Below, in pieces: positions 1 through 8,153 of a stretch of DNA of 64,000 nt. Positions within the stretch are counted from its first letter, which is position 1. The number at the start of each line of letters is the position of its first letter. The notes beneath the pieces are model-generated. The model was not told the origin of the DNA and did no database searches. It worked only from the letters and a program-made list of their open reading frames with translations. The stretch is from Streptomyces rubrogriseus. GTDB lineage: Bacteria > Actinomycetota > Actinomycetes > Streptomycetales > Streptomycetaceae. The stretch spans positions 6,882,001 to 6,946,000 of the forward strand of contig NZ_CP116256.1 of the NCBI RefSeq assembly GCF_027947575.1. Direction: 5' to 3'. A program made the translations under genes and the position numbers.

Positions 1-369
1 ACAGCGTTCTCGATGCTGGTGTACTCGGCCGCGCTGAACGAGATCCCCAAGGAGGTCACCGAGGCCGCCGAGGTCGACGGCGCGAGCGGCTGGCGCCGGA
101 TGTGGCACATCACGCTGCCGATGATCCGGCGCTCCATCGGCACCAACCTGATGCTCAACACGCTCCAGACCCTGTCGGTCTTCGGGCTGATCTGGGTGAT
201 GACGCGGGGCGGGCCGAGCGGCAAGAGCCAGACGCTGCCGCTGTTCATGTACGAGCAGGCCTTCCAGAACAGCCTGATCGGGTACGGCACGGCGGTGGCG
301 CTGCTGCTGTTGCTGATCGGCTCGCTGTTCTCGGTCGTGTACCTGCGCCTGCTGCGGACGGAGGTCTGA
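1..369 (+). CDS. Carbohydrate ABC transporter permease, C-terminal part (MalF/UgpA type)
   Basis: The reading frame is open from the first base of the window, so the N-terminus lies upstream and about 122 C-terminal residues are present. It contains the cytoplasmic EAA loop that docks onto the ATPase of binding-protein-dependent importers (EVTEAAEVDGAS, then LPMI), followed by two hydrophobic segments and a short basic end. It stops one base before the ATG of the next permease, so the two are translationally coupled and probably form the heterodimeric channel of one sugar importer. The substrate cannot be read from this fragment. The solute-binding protein is expected upstream, outside the window. 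Confidence 0.9.
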   Translation, partial: TAFSMLVYSAALNEIPKEVTEAAEVDGASGWRRMWHITLPMIRRSIGTNLMLNTLQTLSVFGLIWVMTRGGPSGKSQTLPLFMYEQAFQNSLIGYGTAVALLLLLIGSLFSVVYLRLLRTEV

Positions 370-370
370 G

Positions 371-1231
371 ATGACGGACACGCTCACGCCCCGCCGCACG
401 ACCCACGCCTCCCGGCGCAACCGGCGCCGCACCGCCGCCGACGCCGGGCTGCTGGTGGCGGCCGCGGCCTTCGTGCTGCCGCTGGCCTGGGTGGTGCTGT
501 CCGCCCTCGACCCGCACGCGAGCCTGCGGGTCAAGGTCCCCGACGGGGTGACGCTGGACAACTTCGACGCGATCCTCACCCCGGAGATCACCTTCACCCC
601 GCTGCTGAACAGCCTGATCCTGTGCGGCGGGGCGACACTGCTGACGGTGGTGTGCGCGGTGCTCGCGGCGTATCCGCTCTCCCGCTTCCGGTCGCGGCTG
701 AACCGGCCCTTCCTGCTCACCATCCTGTTCGCGACCAGCCTGCCGATCACGGCGATCATGGTGCCCGTCTACGCCCTGTTCGTGCGGGTGAACATGATCG
801 ACACCATGCAGGGGACGATCTTCTTCTTCGCCGCCTCGCAACTTCCCTTCGCGATCTGGCTGATGAAGAACTTCATGGACGGGGTGCCGAAGGAGCTGGA
901 GGAGGCGGCGTGGACGGACGGGGCGTCGTCCTTCCAGTCGCTGCTGCGGATCGTGCTGCCGCTGATGGGGCCGGGGGTGGCGGTGGTGACGGTGTTCTCG
1001 TTCGTGATGATGTGGGGGAACTTCTTCGTCCCCTTCATGCTGCTGCTCTCCCCGGACCAGATGCCCGCCTCGGTCAGCATCAACGACTTCTTCGGCAACC
1101 GGGGCATGGTGGCGTACGGACAACTGGCGGCGTTCTCGATCGTCTACTCCACGCCGGTCGTGCTGCTGTACGTGCTGATCTCCCGGCGGCTGGGCGGCGG
1201 CTTCGCGCTGGGCGGGGCGGTGAAGGGGTGA
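371..1231 (+). CDS. Carbohydrate ABC transporter permease (MalG/UgpE type)
   Basis: 286 residues, the normal length for a MalG-type inner-membrane subunit. A basic N-terminus (about residues 1-25) precedes a first membrane segment rich in Leu, Ala and Val, then about five more. The EAA loop is near residues 170-190 (ELEEAAWTDGAS, LLRIVLPLMGP), the contact site for the ATP-hydrolysing subunit. The ATG lies one base after the stop of the partner permease. No ATPase gene follows; many Streptomyces sugar importers share a multitask ATPase such as MsiK, which is an inference here. The transported sugar is unknown. Confidence 0.92.
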   Translation: MTDTLTPRRTTHASRRNRRRTAADAGLLVAAAAFVLPLAWVVLSALDPHASLRVKVPDGVTLDNFDAILTPEITFTPLLNSLILCGGATLLTVVCAVLAAYPLSRFRSRLNRPFLLTILFATSLPITAIMVPVYALFVRVNMIDTMQGTIFFFAASQLPFAIWLMKNFMDGVPKELEEAAWTDGASSFQSLLRIVLPLMGPGVAVVTVFSFVMMWGNFFVPFMLLLSPDQMPASVSINDFFGNRGMVAYGQLAAFSIVYSTPVVLLYVLISRRLGGGFALGGAVKG

Positions 1232-1340
1232 GCGACGGGGGTGCGCCCTGAGTCCACGCGCCCCCGTACGTTCCTACAATCCGTATCGCTGGCCGAACAG
1301 CCCGTAGTCAGCATCGCCGCGGACCCCTACGGTGTGGCGC

Positions 1341-2045
1341 GTGCGCCGACCCTCACCCGGCCCGAGCCAGTCGGGCCCTCCGTTCAACGCCCTCGCCGCC
1401 CGCCGGCTGCGTGCCGCCCTCAGCATGGGACCCGAGCACGTCGCCCACGGCATACGGGTCTCGTACGGGCTGCCGTACGTCTCCCCCGACCTCGTCATCG
1501 CCTGGGAGCGGGGGACCGCCCTGCCCGAGGGGCCGGAGCTGACCGCGCTCGCCGGGGTGCTGTGGTGCTCGCCCGGTGAGCTGATCGGGCGGCCGCAGTC
1601 CCTGCGCGAGCACCGCGTCGCCCGCGGTCTGGCACCCGAGGACGTGGCACGGGCGGTCGGGCTCGGGCTCCCGGCCTACCTGCGGATGGAGGAGGCGGAC
1701 GACTGGCGCGGCACCGACCGCCAGTCGGCCCAGCTCGCCGACGTGCTCGGCCTCACGCTGCCCGACTTCGTGACCGTCACGGGGCGCGAGGAGAAGCTGG
1801 CCGACCTGCTGACCAGCGCGGTGACCACCCGCTGGCAGGGTTGTGTGCGCCCGATCGCCAAGCTGGCGCCGCTGGACCGGCGCGTCCTGGAGAACGTCCT
1901 CCAGGTGCTGCACCAGGACTACCAGGGGCGGATGGCCGCCACCCTCAGCTGGGGCGGCGGCGCCCCCGACTCGAGCGCCGGGGGCCGGGACTTCCTCGAC
2001 CGGATCGTGGACCACTTCTGGACGGCGGTCGAGAAGCACCCCTAG
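1341..2045 (+). CDS. Helix-turn-helix (XRE-like) DNA-binding protein
   Basis: About 234 residues. Two helix-turn-helix-like stretches can be seen: one around LRAALSMGPEHVAHGI with VIAWERG, and one around LREHRVARGLAPEDVARAVG with YLRMEE, which resembles the XRE/Cro fold repeated twice. The rest is helical, with no membrane segment. The start is uncertain: GTG at 1332 is the longest option, but a -10-like TACGGT (1328-1333) sits seven bases before the GTG at 1341, which would suit a leaderless message. It converges with pfkA over 31 bp, a gap that contains an 11-bp direct repeat (GCGGAGACCCC at 2045 and 2058). Target genes are unknown; glycolytic neighbours make central metabolism a guess. Confidence 0.7.
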   Translation: MRRPSPGPSQSGPPFNALAARRLRAALSMGPEHVAHGIRVSYGLPYVSPDLVIAWERGTALPEGPELTALAGVLWCSPGELIGRPQSLREHRVARGLAPEDVARAVGLGLPAYLRMEEADDWRGTDRQSAQLADVLGLTLPDFVTVTGREEKLADLLTSAVTTRWQGCVRPIAKLAPLDRRVLENVLQVLHQDYQGRMAATLSWGGGAPDSSAGGRDFLDRIVDHFWTAVEKHP

Positions 2046-2076
2046 CGGAGACCCCTGGCGGAGACCCCGGAGAGGC

Positions 2077-3102
2077 CTAGAAGACCGACTCCGCCTCGTC
2101 CATCCGGTCCTTCGGGACCGTCTTCAGCTCGGTGACCGCCTCCGCCAGCGGCACCATCACCACGTCGGTGCCGCGCAGCGCCGTCATCCGGCCGAAGTCG
2201 CCCCGGTGCGCGGCCTCCACCGCGTGCCAGCCGAAGCGGGTGGCGAGGACACGGTCGTACGCGGTCGGTACGCCGCCGCGCTGGACGTGGCCGAGGATGA
2301 CCGGCTTGGCCTCCTTGCCGAGCCTGCGCTCCAGCTCGAAGGCGAGCGCGGTGCCGATGCCCTGGAAGCGCTCGTGGCCGAACTTGTCGATCGCGCCCTT
2401 GCCGTAGTCCATGGAGCCCTCGGCGGGGTGGGCGCCCTCGGCGACGCAGACGACGGCGAACTTCTTGCCGCGGGAGAAGCGCTCCTCGACCATCTTGACC
2501 AGGTCGGCGGGGTCGAAGGGGCGCTCGGGCAGGCAGATGCCGTGGGCACCGGCGGCCATGCCGGACTCCAGGGCGATCCAGCCGGCGTGCCGGCCCATGA
2601 CCTCGACGACCATCACGCGCTGGTGGGACTCGGCGGTGGTCTTGAGGCGGTCCATCGCCTCGGTCGCGACACCGACGGCGGTGTCGAAGCCGAAGGTGCG
2701 GTCGGTGGAGGAGATGTCGTTGTCGATGGTCTTCGGCACGCCGACCACCGGGAGCCCTGCGTCGGACAGCATCCGGGCGGCCGTGAGGGTGCCCTCGCCG
2801 CCGATCGGGATCAGGGCGTCGATGCCGAAGTTCTGGATCATGTCGCCCGCGTTCTCGCAGGCCTCGCGGAGCCGGTCGCGCTCCAGGCGGGAGGAGCCGA
2901 GGATGGTGCCGCCGCGGGCGAGGATGCCGCTGACCGCGTTGAGGTCGAGGGCGCGGTAACGGCCGTCCAGCAGCCCCGCGTAGCCGTCCTCGAAGCCGAT
3001 GACCTCGTCGCCGTAGTTGTCCACCGCTCGGTGCACGACCGACCGGATCACTGCGTTCAGGCCGGGGCAGTCGCCGCCTGCGGTGAGAACTCCGATACGC
3101 AT
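2077..3102 (-). CDS. pfkA: 6-phosphofructokinase, ATP-type
   Basis: 341 residues; catalyses phosphorylation of fructose 6-phosphate to fructose 1,6-bisphosphate, the committed step of glycolysis. The N-terminal nucleotide loop is GVLTAGGDCPGLN (residues 4-16), the phosphate motif is IGGEGT (100-105) and the catalytic motif is PKTIDND (123-129, base Asp127). Gly104 is the residue of ATP-using enzymes (PPi enzymes have Asp), while Lys124 is the residue typical of PPi enzymes. This Gly/Lys combination is known from Streptomyces ATP-PFKs. The ATG at 3102 has AGGAG ten bases upstream, so the 10-residue longer frame from 3132 is unlikely. It is divergent from pta across 150 bp. Confidence 0.95.
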   Translation of the reverse strand: MRIGVLTAGGDCPGLNAVIRSVVHRAVDNYGDEVIGFEDGYAGLLDGRYRALDLNAVSGILARGGTILGSSRLERDRLREACENAGDMIQNFGIDALIPIGGEGTLTAARMLSDAGLPVVGVPKTIDNDISSTDRTFGFDTAVGVATEAMDRLKTTAESHQRVMVVEVMGRHAGWIALESGMAAGAHGICLPERPFDPADLVKMVEERFSRGKKFAVVCVAEGAHPAEGSMDYGKGAIDKFGHERFQGIGTALAFELERRLGKEAKPVILGHVQRGGVPTAYDRVLATRFGWHAVEAAHRGDFGRMTALRGTDVVMVPLAEAVTELKTVPKDRMDEAESVF

Positions 3103-3252
3103 CGTGCTGTGTCTCCTGCTCGCTGTTGACACCGGTGAGCCGATCCAATTGTTCCACGGCCCGGGCGGCGGTGGACGCTGACGGGCGCCTTAACCATCGC
3201 CGGGGGTACTGTCAAGAGGATTCCGCTCACCCCTACGAAACGGAGAGCACGC

Positions 3253-5346
3253 GTGACGCGCAGCGTGTACGTGACCGGTATCGACCGCGGCGACGGCCGC
3301 CAGGTCGTCGAGCTGGGGGTCATGGAACTCCTGACCCGGCAGGTCGACCGGGTCGGCGTCTTCCGTCCCCTGGTGCACGACGGGCCGGACCGGCTCTTCG
3401 AACTGCTGCGCGCCCGCTACCGGCTCTCGCAGGACCCCGCGACGGTCTACGGCATGGACTACCAGGAGGCCTCCCTCCTCCAGGCCGAACAGGGCGTGGA
3501 CGAGCTGGTGTCCGCGCTGGTCGACCGCTTCCACCTGGTCGCGCGGGACTACGACGTCGTCCTGGTCCTGGGCACCGACTACGCCGACACCCAGTTCCCG
3601 GACGAGCTGTCGCTGAACGCGCGGCTCGCCAACGAGTTCGGCGCCTCCGTCCTCCCCGTCGTCGGCGGCCGCAGGCAGAGCGCCGAGTCGGTGCTCGCGG
3701 AGACCCACAACGCCTTCCGCGCCTACGACGGCCTCGGCTGCGACGTCCTCGCCATGGTGACCAACCGGGTCGCGCGCGAGGACCGGGACGAGATCGCCGA
3801 GCGGCTCGCGCACCGGCTGCCGGTGCCGTGCTGGGTGGTGCCGGACGAGCCCGCCCTGTCGGCGCCGACGGTCTCCCAGATCGCGCACGCCCTGGGCGCC
3901 GAGATCGTCCTCGGTGACGACTCCGGGCTCGCCCGCGACGCGCTGGACTTCGTCTTCGGCGGGGCCATGCTGCCCAACCTGCTGGCCGCGCTGACCCCGG
4001 GCTGCCTGGTCATCACGCCCGGCGACCGCGCCGACCTGGTGATCGGCACGCTGGCCGCGCACAGCGCCGGCACCCCGCCGATAGCCGGGGTGCTGCTGAC
4101 GCTGAACGAGGTGCCCGGCGAGGGCATCCTCACCCTCGCCGCCCGGCTGGCCCCGGGCACGCCGGTGCTCTCGGTGACGGGCACCAGCTTTCCCACCGCG
4201 GAGCGGCTCTTCTCGCTGGAGGGCAAGCTGGGCGCGGCCACCCCGCGCAAGGCGGAAACTGCCCTCGGCCTCTTCGAGCGGTACGTCGACACCGCCGAGC
4301 TGAACAAGCGGGTCTCCGCGCCCAGCAGCGACCGCGTCACGCCGATGATGTTCGAGCACAAGCTGCTGGAGCAGGCCCGCTCCGACCTGCGCCGGGTGGT
4401 CCTGCCGGAGGGCACCGAGGAGCGGGTGCTGCACGCGGCGGAGGTGCTGCTGCGCCGGGGCGTGTGCGAGCTGACGCTGCTCGGTCCGGTCGAGCAGATC
4501 CGCAAGAAGGCCGCCGACCTCGGCATCGACCTGGCCGGTGCCGAGCTGATCGACCCGGCCGCCAGCGAGCTGCGCGACTCCTTCGCCGAGAAGTACGCGG
4601 CCCTGCGCGCCCACAAGGGCGTGACCGTGGAGCTGGCGTACGACGTGGTCTCGGACGTGAACTACTTCGGCACGCTGATGGTGCAGGAAGGGTTCGCCGA
4701 CGGCATGGTGTCGGGGTCGGTGCACTCGACGGCGGCCACCATCCGGCCCGCCTTCGAGATCATCAAGACCAAGCCGGACGCGGCCATCGTCTCCTCCGTC
4801 TTCTTCATGTGCCTGGCCGACAAGGTGCTGGTCTACGGCGACTGCGCGGTCAACCCGGACCCGGACGCGGAGCAGCTCGCCGACATCGCCGCGCAGTCGG
4901 CGTCGACGGCGGCGCGGTTCGGGGTGGAGCCGCGGATCGCGATGCTGTCGTACTCGACCGGCACGTCCGGGTCCGGCGCGGACGTCGACAAGGTGCGCGA
5001 GGCCACCGAGCTGGTCCGCTCGCGCCGCCCGGACCTCAGCATCGAGGGGCCGATCCAGTACGACGCGGCGGTCGAGCCGTCGGTCGCCGCGACCAAGCTG
5101 CCCGGCTCCGCGGTCGCCGGGCAGGCCAGCGTGCTGATCTTCCCCGACCTGAACACCGGCAACAACACCTACAAGGCGGTGCAGCGCTCGGCCGGCGCCA
5201 TCGCGGTGGGCCCGGTGCTCCAGGGTCTGCGCAAGCCGGTCAACGACCTGTCCCGGGGCGCGCTCGTGCAGGACATCGTCAACACCGTCGCCATCACGGC
5301 GATCCAGGCCCAGCAGTCCCCGACCGAGAAGGCGTCCGCCCAGTGA
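3253..5346 (+). CDS. pta: Phosphate acetyltransferase (phosphotransacetylase)
   Basis: 697 residues, the long bacterial form. It interconverts acetyl-CoA plus phosphate with acetyl phosphate plus CoA. Architecture: an N-terminal P-loop-like/BioD-type region (about 1-220), a middle DRTGG-type region, and the C-terminal PTA_PTB catalytic domain (about 370-690) with motifs such as GMVSGSVHSTAATIRP and YSTGTSGSG. The start is GTG with GGAG upstream. Its TGA overlaps the GTG of ackA by four bases, so the pair is coupled and makes acetate and ATP from acetyl-CoA during overflow or runs in reverse for acetate uptake. A -10-like TACTGT at about 3207 could be its promoter. Confidence 0.96.
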   Translation: MTRSVYVTGIDRGDGRQVVELGVMELLTRQVDRVGVFRPLVHDGPDRLFELLRARYRLSQDPATVYGMDYQEASLLQAEQGVDELVSALVDRFHLVARDYDVVLVLGTDYADTQFPDELSLNARLANEFGASVLPVVGGRRQSAESVLAETHNAFRAYDGLGCDVLAMVTNRVAREDRDEIAERLAHRLPVPCWVVPDEPALSAPTVSQIAHALGAEIVLGDDSGLARDALDFVFGGAMLPNLLAALTPGCLVITPGDRADLVIGTLAAHSAGTPPIAGVLLTLNEVPGEGILTLAARLAPGTPVLSVTGTSFPTAERLFSLEGKLGAATPRKAETALGLFERYVDTAELNKRVSAPSSDRVTPMMFEHKLLEQARSDLRRVVLPEGTEERVLHAAEVLLRRGVCELTLLGPVEQIRKKAADLGIDLAGAELIDPAASELRDSFAEKYAALRAHKGVTVELAYDVVSDVNYFGTLMVQEGFADGMVSGSVHSTAATIRPAFEIIKTKPDAAIVSSVFFMCLADKVLVYGDCAVNPDPDAEQLADIAAQSASTAARFGVEPRIAMLSYSTGTSGSGADVDKVREATELVRSRRPDLSIEGPIQYDAAVEPSVAATKLPGSAVAGQASVLIFPDLNTGNNTYKAVQRSAGAIAVGPVLQGLRKPVNDLSRGALVQDIVNTVAITAIQAQQSPTEKASAQ

Positions 5347-6566
5347 GCTCCACGCGTGTCCTCGTCCTCAACTCCGGCTCCTCGTCGGTGAAGTACCAGC
5401 TGATCGACATGCGCGACGGGCAGCGGCTGGCGGCCGGGCTGGTCGAGCGCATCGGCGAGCGGACGTCGCGGCTGATCCACACCCACGTGGCCGCCGGCGA
5501 CACCCGGGAGCAGGAGGGCCCGATCGCCGACCACGAGGCCGCCCTGAAGGCGGTCGCCGCCGAGCTGGGCCGGGACGGTCTGGGCCTGGACTCCCCGGAG
5601 CTGGCCGCGATCGGGCACCGGGTGGTGCACGGCGGCGAGTTCTTCAGCGAGCCCACCCTGATCGACGAGAACGTGCTCACGGAGATCGAGCGGCTGATCC
5701 CGGTCGCGCCGCTGCACAACCCGGCCAACCTCACCGGCATCCGCACCGCGCAGGCGCTCCGTCCCGACCTGCCGCAGGTGGCGGTCTTCGACACCGCGTT
5801 CCACACCACGATGCCGGAGTCCGCGGCGCGCTACGCGATCGACCCGAAGATCGCCGACCGGTACCGCATCCGCCGCTACGGCTTCCACGGCACCTCGCAC
5901 GCGTACGTCTCCCGCGAGACCGCGCGGCTGCTGGGCAGGGCGCCGGGCGACGTGAACGTGATCGTGCTGCACCTGGGCAACGGGGCGTCCGCCTCGGCCG
6001 TGCGGGGCGGCCGGTGCGTGGACACCTCCATGGGGCTGACCCCCTTGGAGGGACTCGTGATGGGTACGCGCTCGGGAGACATGGACCCGGCCGTCATCTT
6101 CCATTTGATGCGCGTTGGCGGAATGTCCGCCGACGAGATCGACACTCTTCTCAACAAGAGGAGCGGTCTGTTCGGTCTGTGCGGTGACAACGACATGCGG
6201 GAGATCCGCCGCCGGGTGGACGAGGGCGACGAGCAGGCGGGGCTGGCCTTCGACATCTACATTCACCGGCTCAAGAAGTACATCGGCGCCTATTACGCCG
6301 TTCTCGGACGCGTGGACGCGGTGGCGTTCACGGCGGGGGTCGGGGAGAACTCGGCGCCGGTGCGCGAGGCGGCCGTGGCCGGACTGGAGGGGCTCGGCCT
6401 GGCGGTCGACGGCGGGCTGAACGCCGTACGCGGCGACGGAGCCCGGCTGATCTCGCCCGCGGGGGCGCGGGTGGCGGTGGCGGTGGTACCGACGGACGAG
6501 GAAATGGAGATCGCGACACAGACCTACGCGCTGGTAATTGAATCGGGGAATCCCAATCTCACCTGA
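5343..6566 (+). CDS. ackA: Acetate kinase
   Basis: 407 residues; transfers phosphate between acetyl phosphate and ADP. Family signatures are clear: VLVLNSGSSSVKY at the N-terminus, GFHGTSHAYVS, VIVLHLGNGASAS and the DTSMGLTPLEGL signature with GTRSGDMDP. The start is the GTG at 5343 inside the pta stop (GTGA overlap); the frame is open much further upstream, but only as a shadow of pta. It ends 74 bp before pyk. No operator is visible between pta and ackA, so both depend on the promoter upstream of pta. Confidence 0.96.
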   Translation: MSSTRVLVLNSGSSSVKYQLIDMRDGQRLAAGLVERIGERTSRLIHTHVAAGDTREQEGPIADHEAALKAVAAELGRDGLGLDSPELAAIGHRVVHGGEFFSEPTLIDENVLTEIERLIPVAPLHNPANLTGIRTAQALRPDLPQVAVFDTAFHTTMPESAARYAIDPKIADRYRIRRYGFHGTSHAYVSRETARLLGRAPGDVNVIVLHLGNGASASAVRGGRCVDTSMGLTPLEGLVMGTRSGDMDPAVIFHLMRVGGMSADEIDTLLNKRSGLFGLCGDNDMREIRRRVDEGDEQAGLAFDIYIHRLKKYIGAYYAVLGRVDAVAFTAGVGENSAPVREAAVAGLEGLGLAVDGGLNAVRGDGARLISPAGARVAVAVVPTDEEMEIATQTYALVIESGNPNLT

Positions 6567-6589
6567 GCGGCATCCCGCCCTTTTGTATT

Positions 6590-6610
6590 TTCCGCCAGAC
6601 GGAATATTCC
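6590..6610. promoter_or_regulatory. Overlapping palindromes in the ackA-pyk intergenic region
   Basis: An AT-rich patch in a GC-rich genome. TTCCG-5 nt-CGGAA (6590-6604) overlaps the perfect 10-bp palindrome GGAATATTCC (6601-6610). It lies 18 bp upstream of a -10-like TAGGAT (6628-6633) that precedes the pyk start. Position and symmetry suggest a protein-binding site for control of pyk. The binding protein is unknown. Confidence 0.4.
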
Positions 6611-6640
6611 GCGCCGAAACAAACCGATAGGATGGCACCC

Positions 6641-8071
6641 ATGCGCCGTTCGAAAATCGTCTGTACTCTCGGCCCCGCGGTCGACTCCCACGAGCAGCTC
6701 GTCACGCTGATCGAAGCCGGCATGAACGTGGCCCGCTTCAACTTCAGCCATGGCACCCACGCCGAGCACCAGGGCCGTTACGACCGGGTCCGGGCCGCCG
6801 CCAAGGAGACCGGCCGGGCCATCGGTGTCCTCGCCGACCTCCAGGGCCCGAAGATCCGCCTGGAGACCTTCGCGGAGGGTCCCGTCGAGCTGGTGCGCGG
6901 TGACGAGTTCACCATCACCGCCGAGGACGTCCCGGGCGACAGGACGATCTGCGGCACGACCTACAAGGGCCTGCCCGGTGACGTCACCAAGGGCGACCAG
7001 GTGCTCATCAACGACGGCAACGTCGAGCTGAAGGTCACCGAGGTCGAGGGCCCCCGGGTGAAGACGATCGTCATCGAGGGCGGCGTCATCTCCGACCACA
7101 AGGGCATCAACCTGCCCGGCGCGGCGGTCAACGTCCCCGCGCTGAGCGAGAAGGACGTCGAGGACCTCCGCTTCGCGCTGCGCATGGGCTGCGACCTGGT
7201 CGCCCTCTCCTTCGTCCGGGACGCCAAGGACGTCGCCGACGTGCACCGCGTCATGGACGAGGAGGGCCGCCGGGTCCCGGTGATCGCCAAGGTGGAGAAG
7301 CCCCAGGCGGTCGACAACATGGAGGACGTCGTGATGGCGTTCGACGGCGTGATGGTCGCCCGTGGCGACCTGGCCGTCGAGTACCCGCTCGAGAAGGTCC
7401 CCATGGTGCAGAAGCGCCTGATCGAGCTGTGCCGGCGCAACGCCAAGCCGGTGATCGTGGCGACCCAGATGATGGAGTCGATGATCACCAACTCCCGGCC
7501 GACCCGCGCCGAGGCCTCCGACGTCGCCAACGCGATCCTGGACGGCGCCGACGCGGTCATGCTGTCCGCCGAGTCGAGCGTGGGCGCCTACCCGATCGAG
7601 ACCGTCAAGACGATGTCGAAGATCGTCACCGCCGCCGAGCAGGAGTTGCTCTCCAAGGGCCTCCAGCCGCTGGTGCCGGGCAAGAAGCCGCGCACGCAGG
7701 GCGGTTCGGTGGCCCGTGCGGCCGCCGAGATCGCCGACTTCCTGGGCGGCAAGGGCCTGGTCGCCTTCACCCAGTCCGGCGACACCGCCCGCCGGCTCTC
7801 CCGCTACCGCGCGGCCCAGCCGATCCTCGCCTTCACCACCGACGAGTCCACCCGCAACCAGCTGGCGCTCAGCTGGGGAGTGGAGCCGCACGTGGTGCCG
7901 TTCGTGAACACCACGGACGAGATGGTGGACCTGGTGGACCAGGAGACGGCCCGCCTCGGCCGGTTCAGCGACGGCGACATCGTCGTGATCACCGCCGGTT
8001 CGCCCCCCGGCGTGCCCGGCACCACCAACATGGTGCGGGTCCTCCACCTCGGCGAGACGCGGCGCGGCTGA
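6641..8071 (+). CDS. pyk: Pyruvate kinase
   Basis: 476 residues; makes pyruvate and ATP from phosphoenolpyruvate and ADP. Seen in order: RRSKIVCTLGPA at the N-terminus, RFNFSHGTH, LADLQGPKIR, the active-site IAKVEKPQA with the conserved Lys, and the helix TQMMESMITNSRPTRAE followed by DAVMLSAE. The C-terminal allosteric domain is complete. An in-frame ATG at 6632 is less likely: the AGGAT at 6629-6633 would serve either as ribosome-binding site or as -10 (TAGGAT) of a leaderless message for the ATG at 6641. A 14-bp hairpin follows the stop. Streptomyces usually carries two pyk genes; this is one of them. Confidence 0.95.
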   Translation: MRRSKIVCTLGPAVDSHEQLVTLIEAGMNVARFNFSHGTHAEHQGRYDRVRAAAKETGRAIGVLADLQGPKIRLETFAEGPVELVRGDEFTITAEDVPGDRTICGTTYKGLPGDVTKGDQVLINDGNVELKVTEVEGPRVKTIVIEGGVISDHKGINLPGAAVNVPALSEKDVEDLRFALRMGCDLVALSFVRDAKDVADVHRVMDEEGRRVPVIAKVEKPQAVDNMEDVVMAFDGVMVARGDLAVEYPLEKVPMVQKRLIELCRRNAKPVIVATQMMESMITNSRPTRAEASDVANAILDGADAVMLSAESSVGAYPIETVKTMSKIVTAAEQELLSKGLQPLVPGKKPRTQGGSVARAAAEIADFLGGKGLVAFTQSGDTARRLSRYRAAQPILAFTTDESTRNQLALSWGVEPHVVPFVNTTDEMVDLVDQETARLGRFSDGDIVVITAGSPPGVPGTTNMVRVLHLGETRRG

Positions 8072-8096
8072 CCGTCCCCCACCCCGTCGTACGCAC

Positions 8097-8129
8097 CGAG
8101 GGCGCCCCCTGTCGCAGGGGGCGCCCTCG
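8097..8129. terminator. Terminator hairpin between pyk and the convergent gene
   Basis: Perfect 14-bp stem (8097-8110 with 8116-8129) with loop GTCGC. There is no T-run, as is usual in Streptomyces. It lies between two convergent genes, so it can serve both directions. Confidence 0.85.
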
Positions 8130-8153
8130 GCGGTGTGGCTCGCGGCCGCGGAA

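Noticed and set aside
3190..4725. Long minus-strand frame over pta
   Set aside because: Shadow of pta; no start site or domain.
5169..6638. 489-codon frame antisense to ackA
   Set aside because: His/Arg/Gly-rich shadow; ackA has all family motifs.
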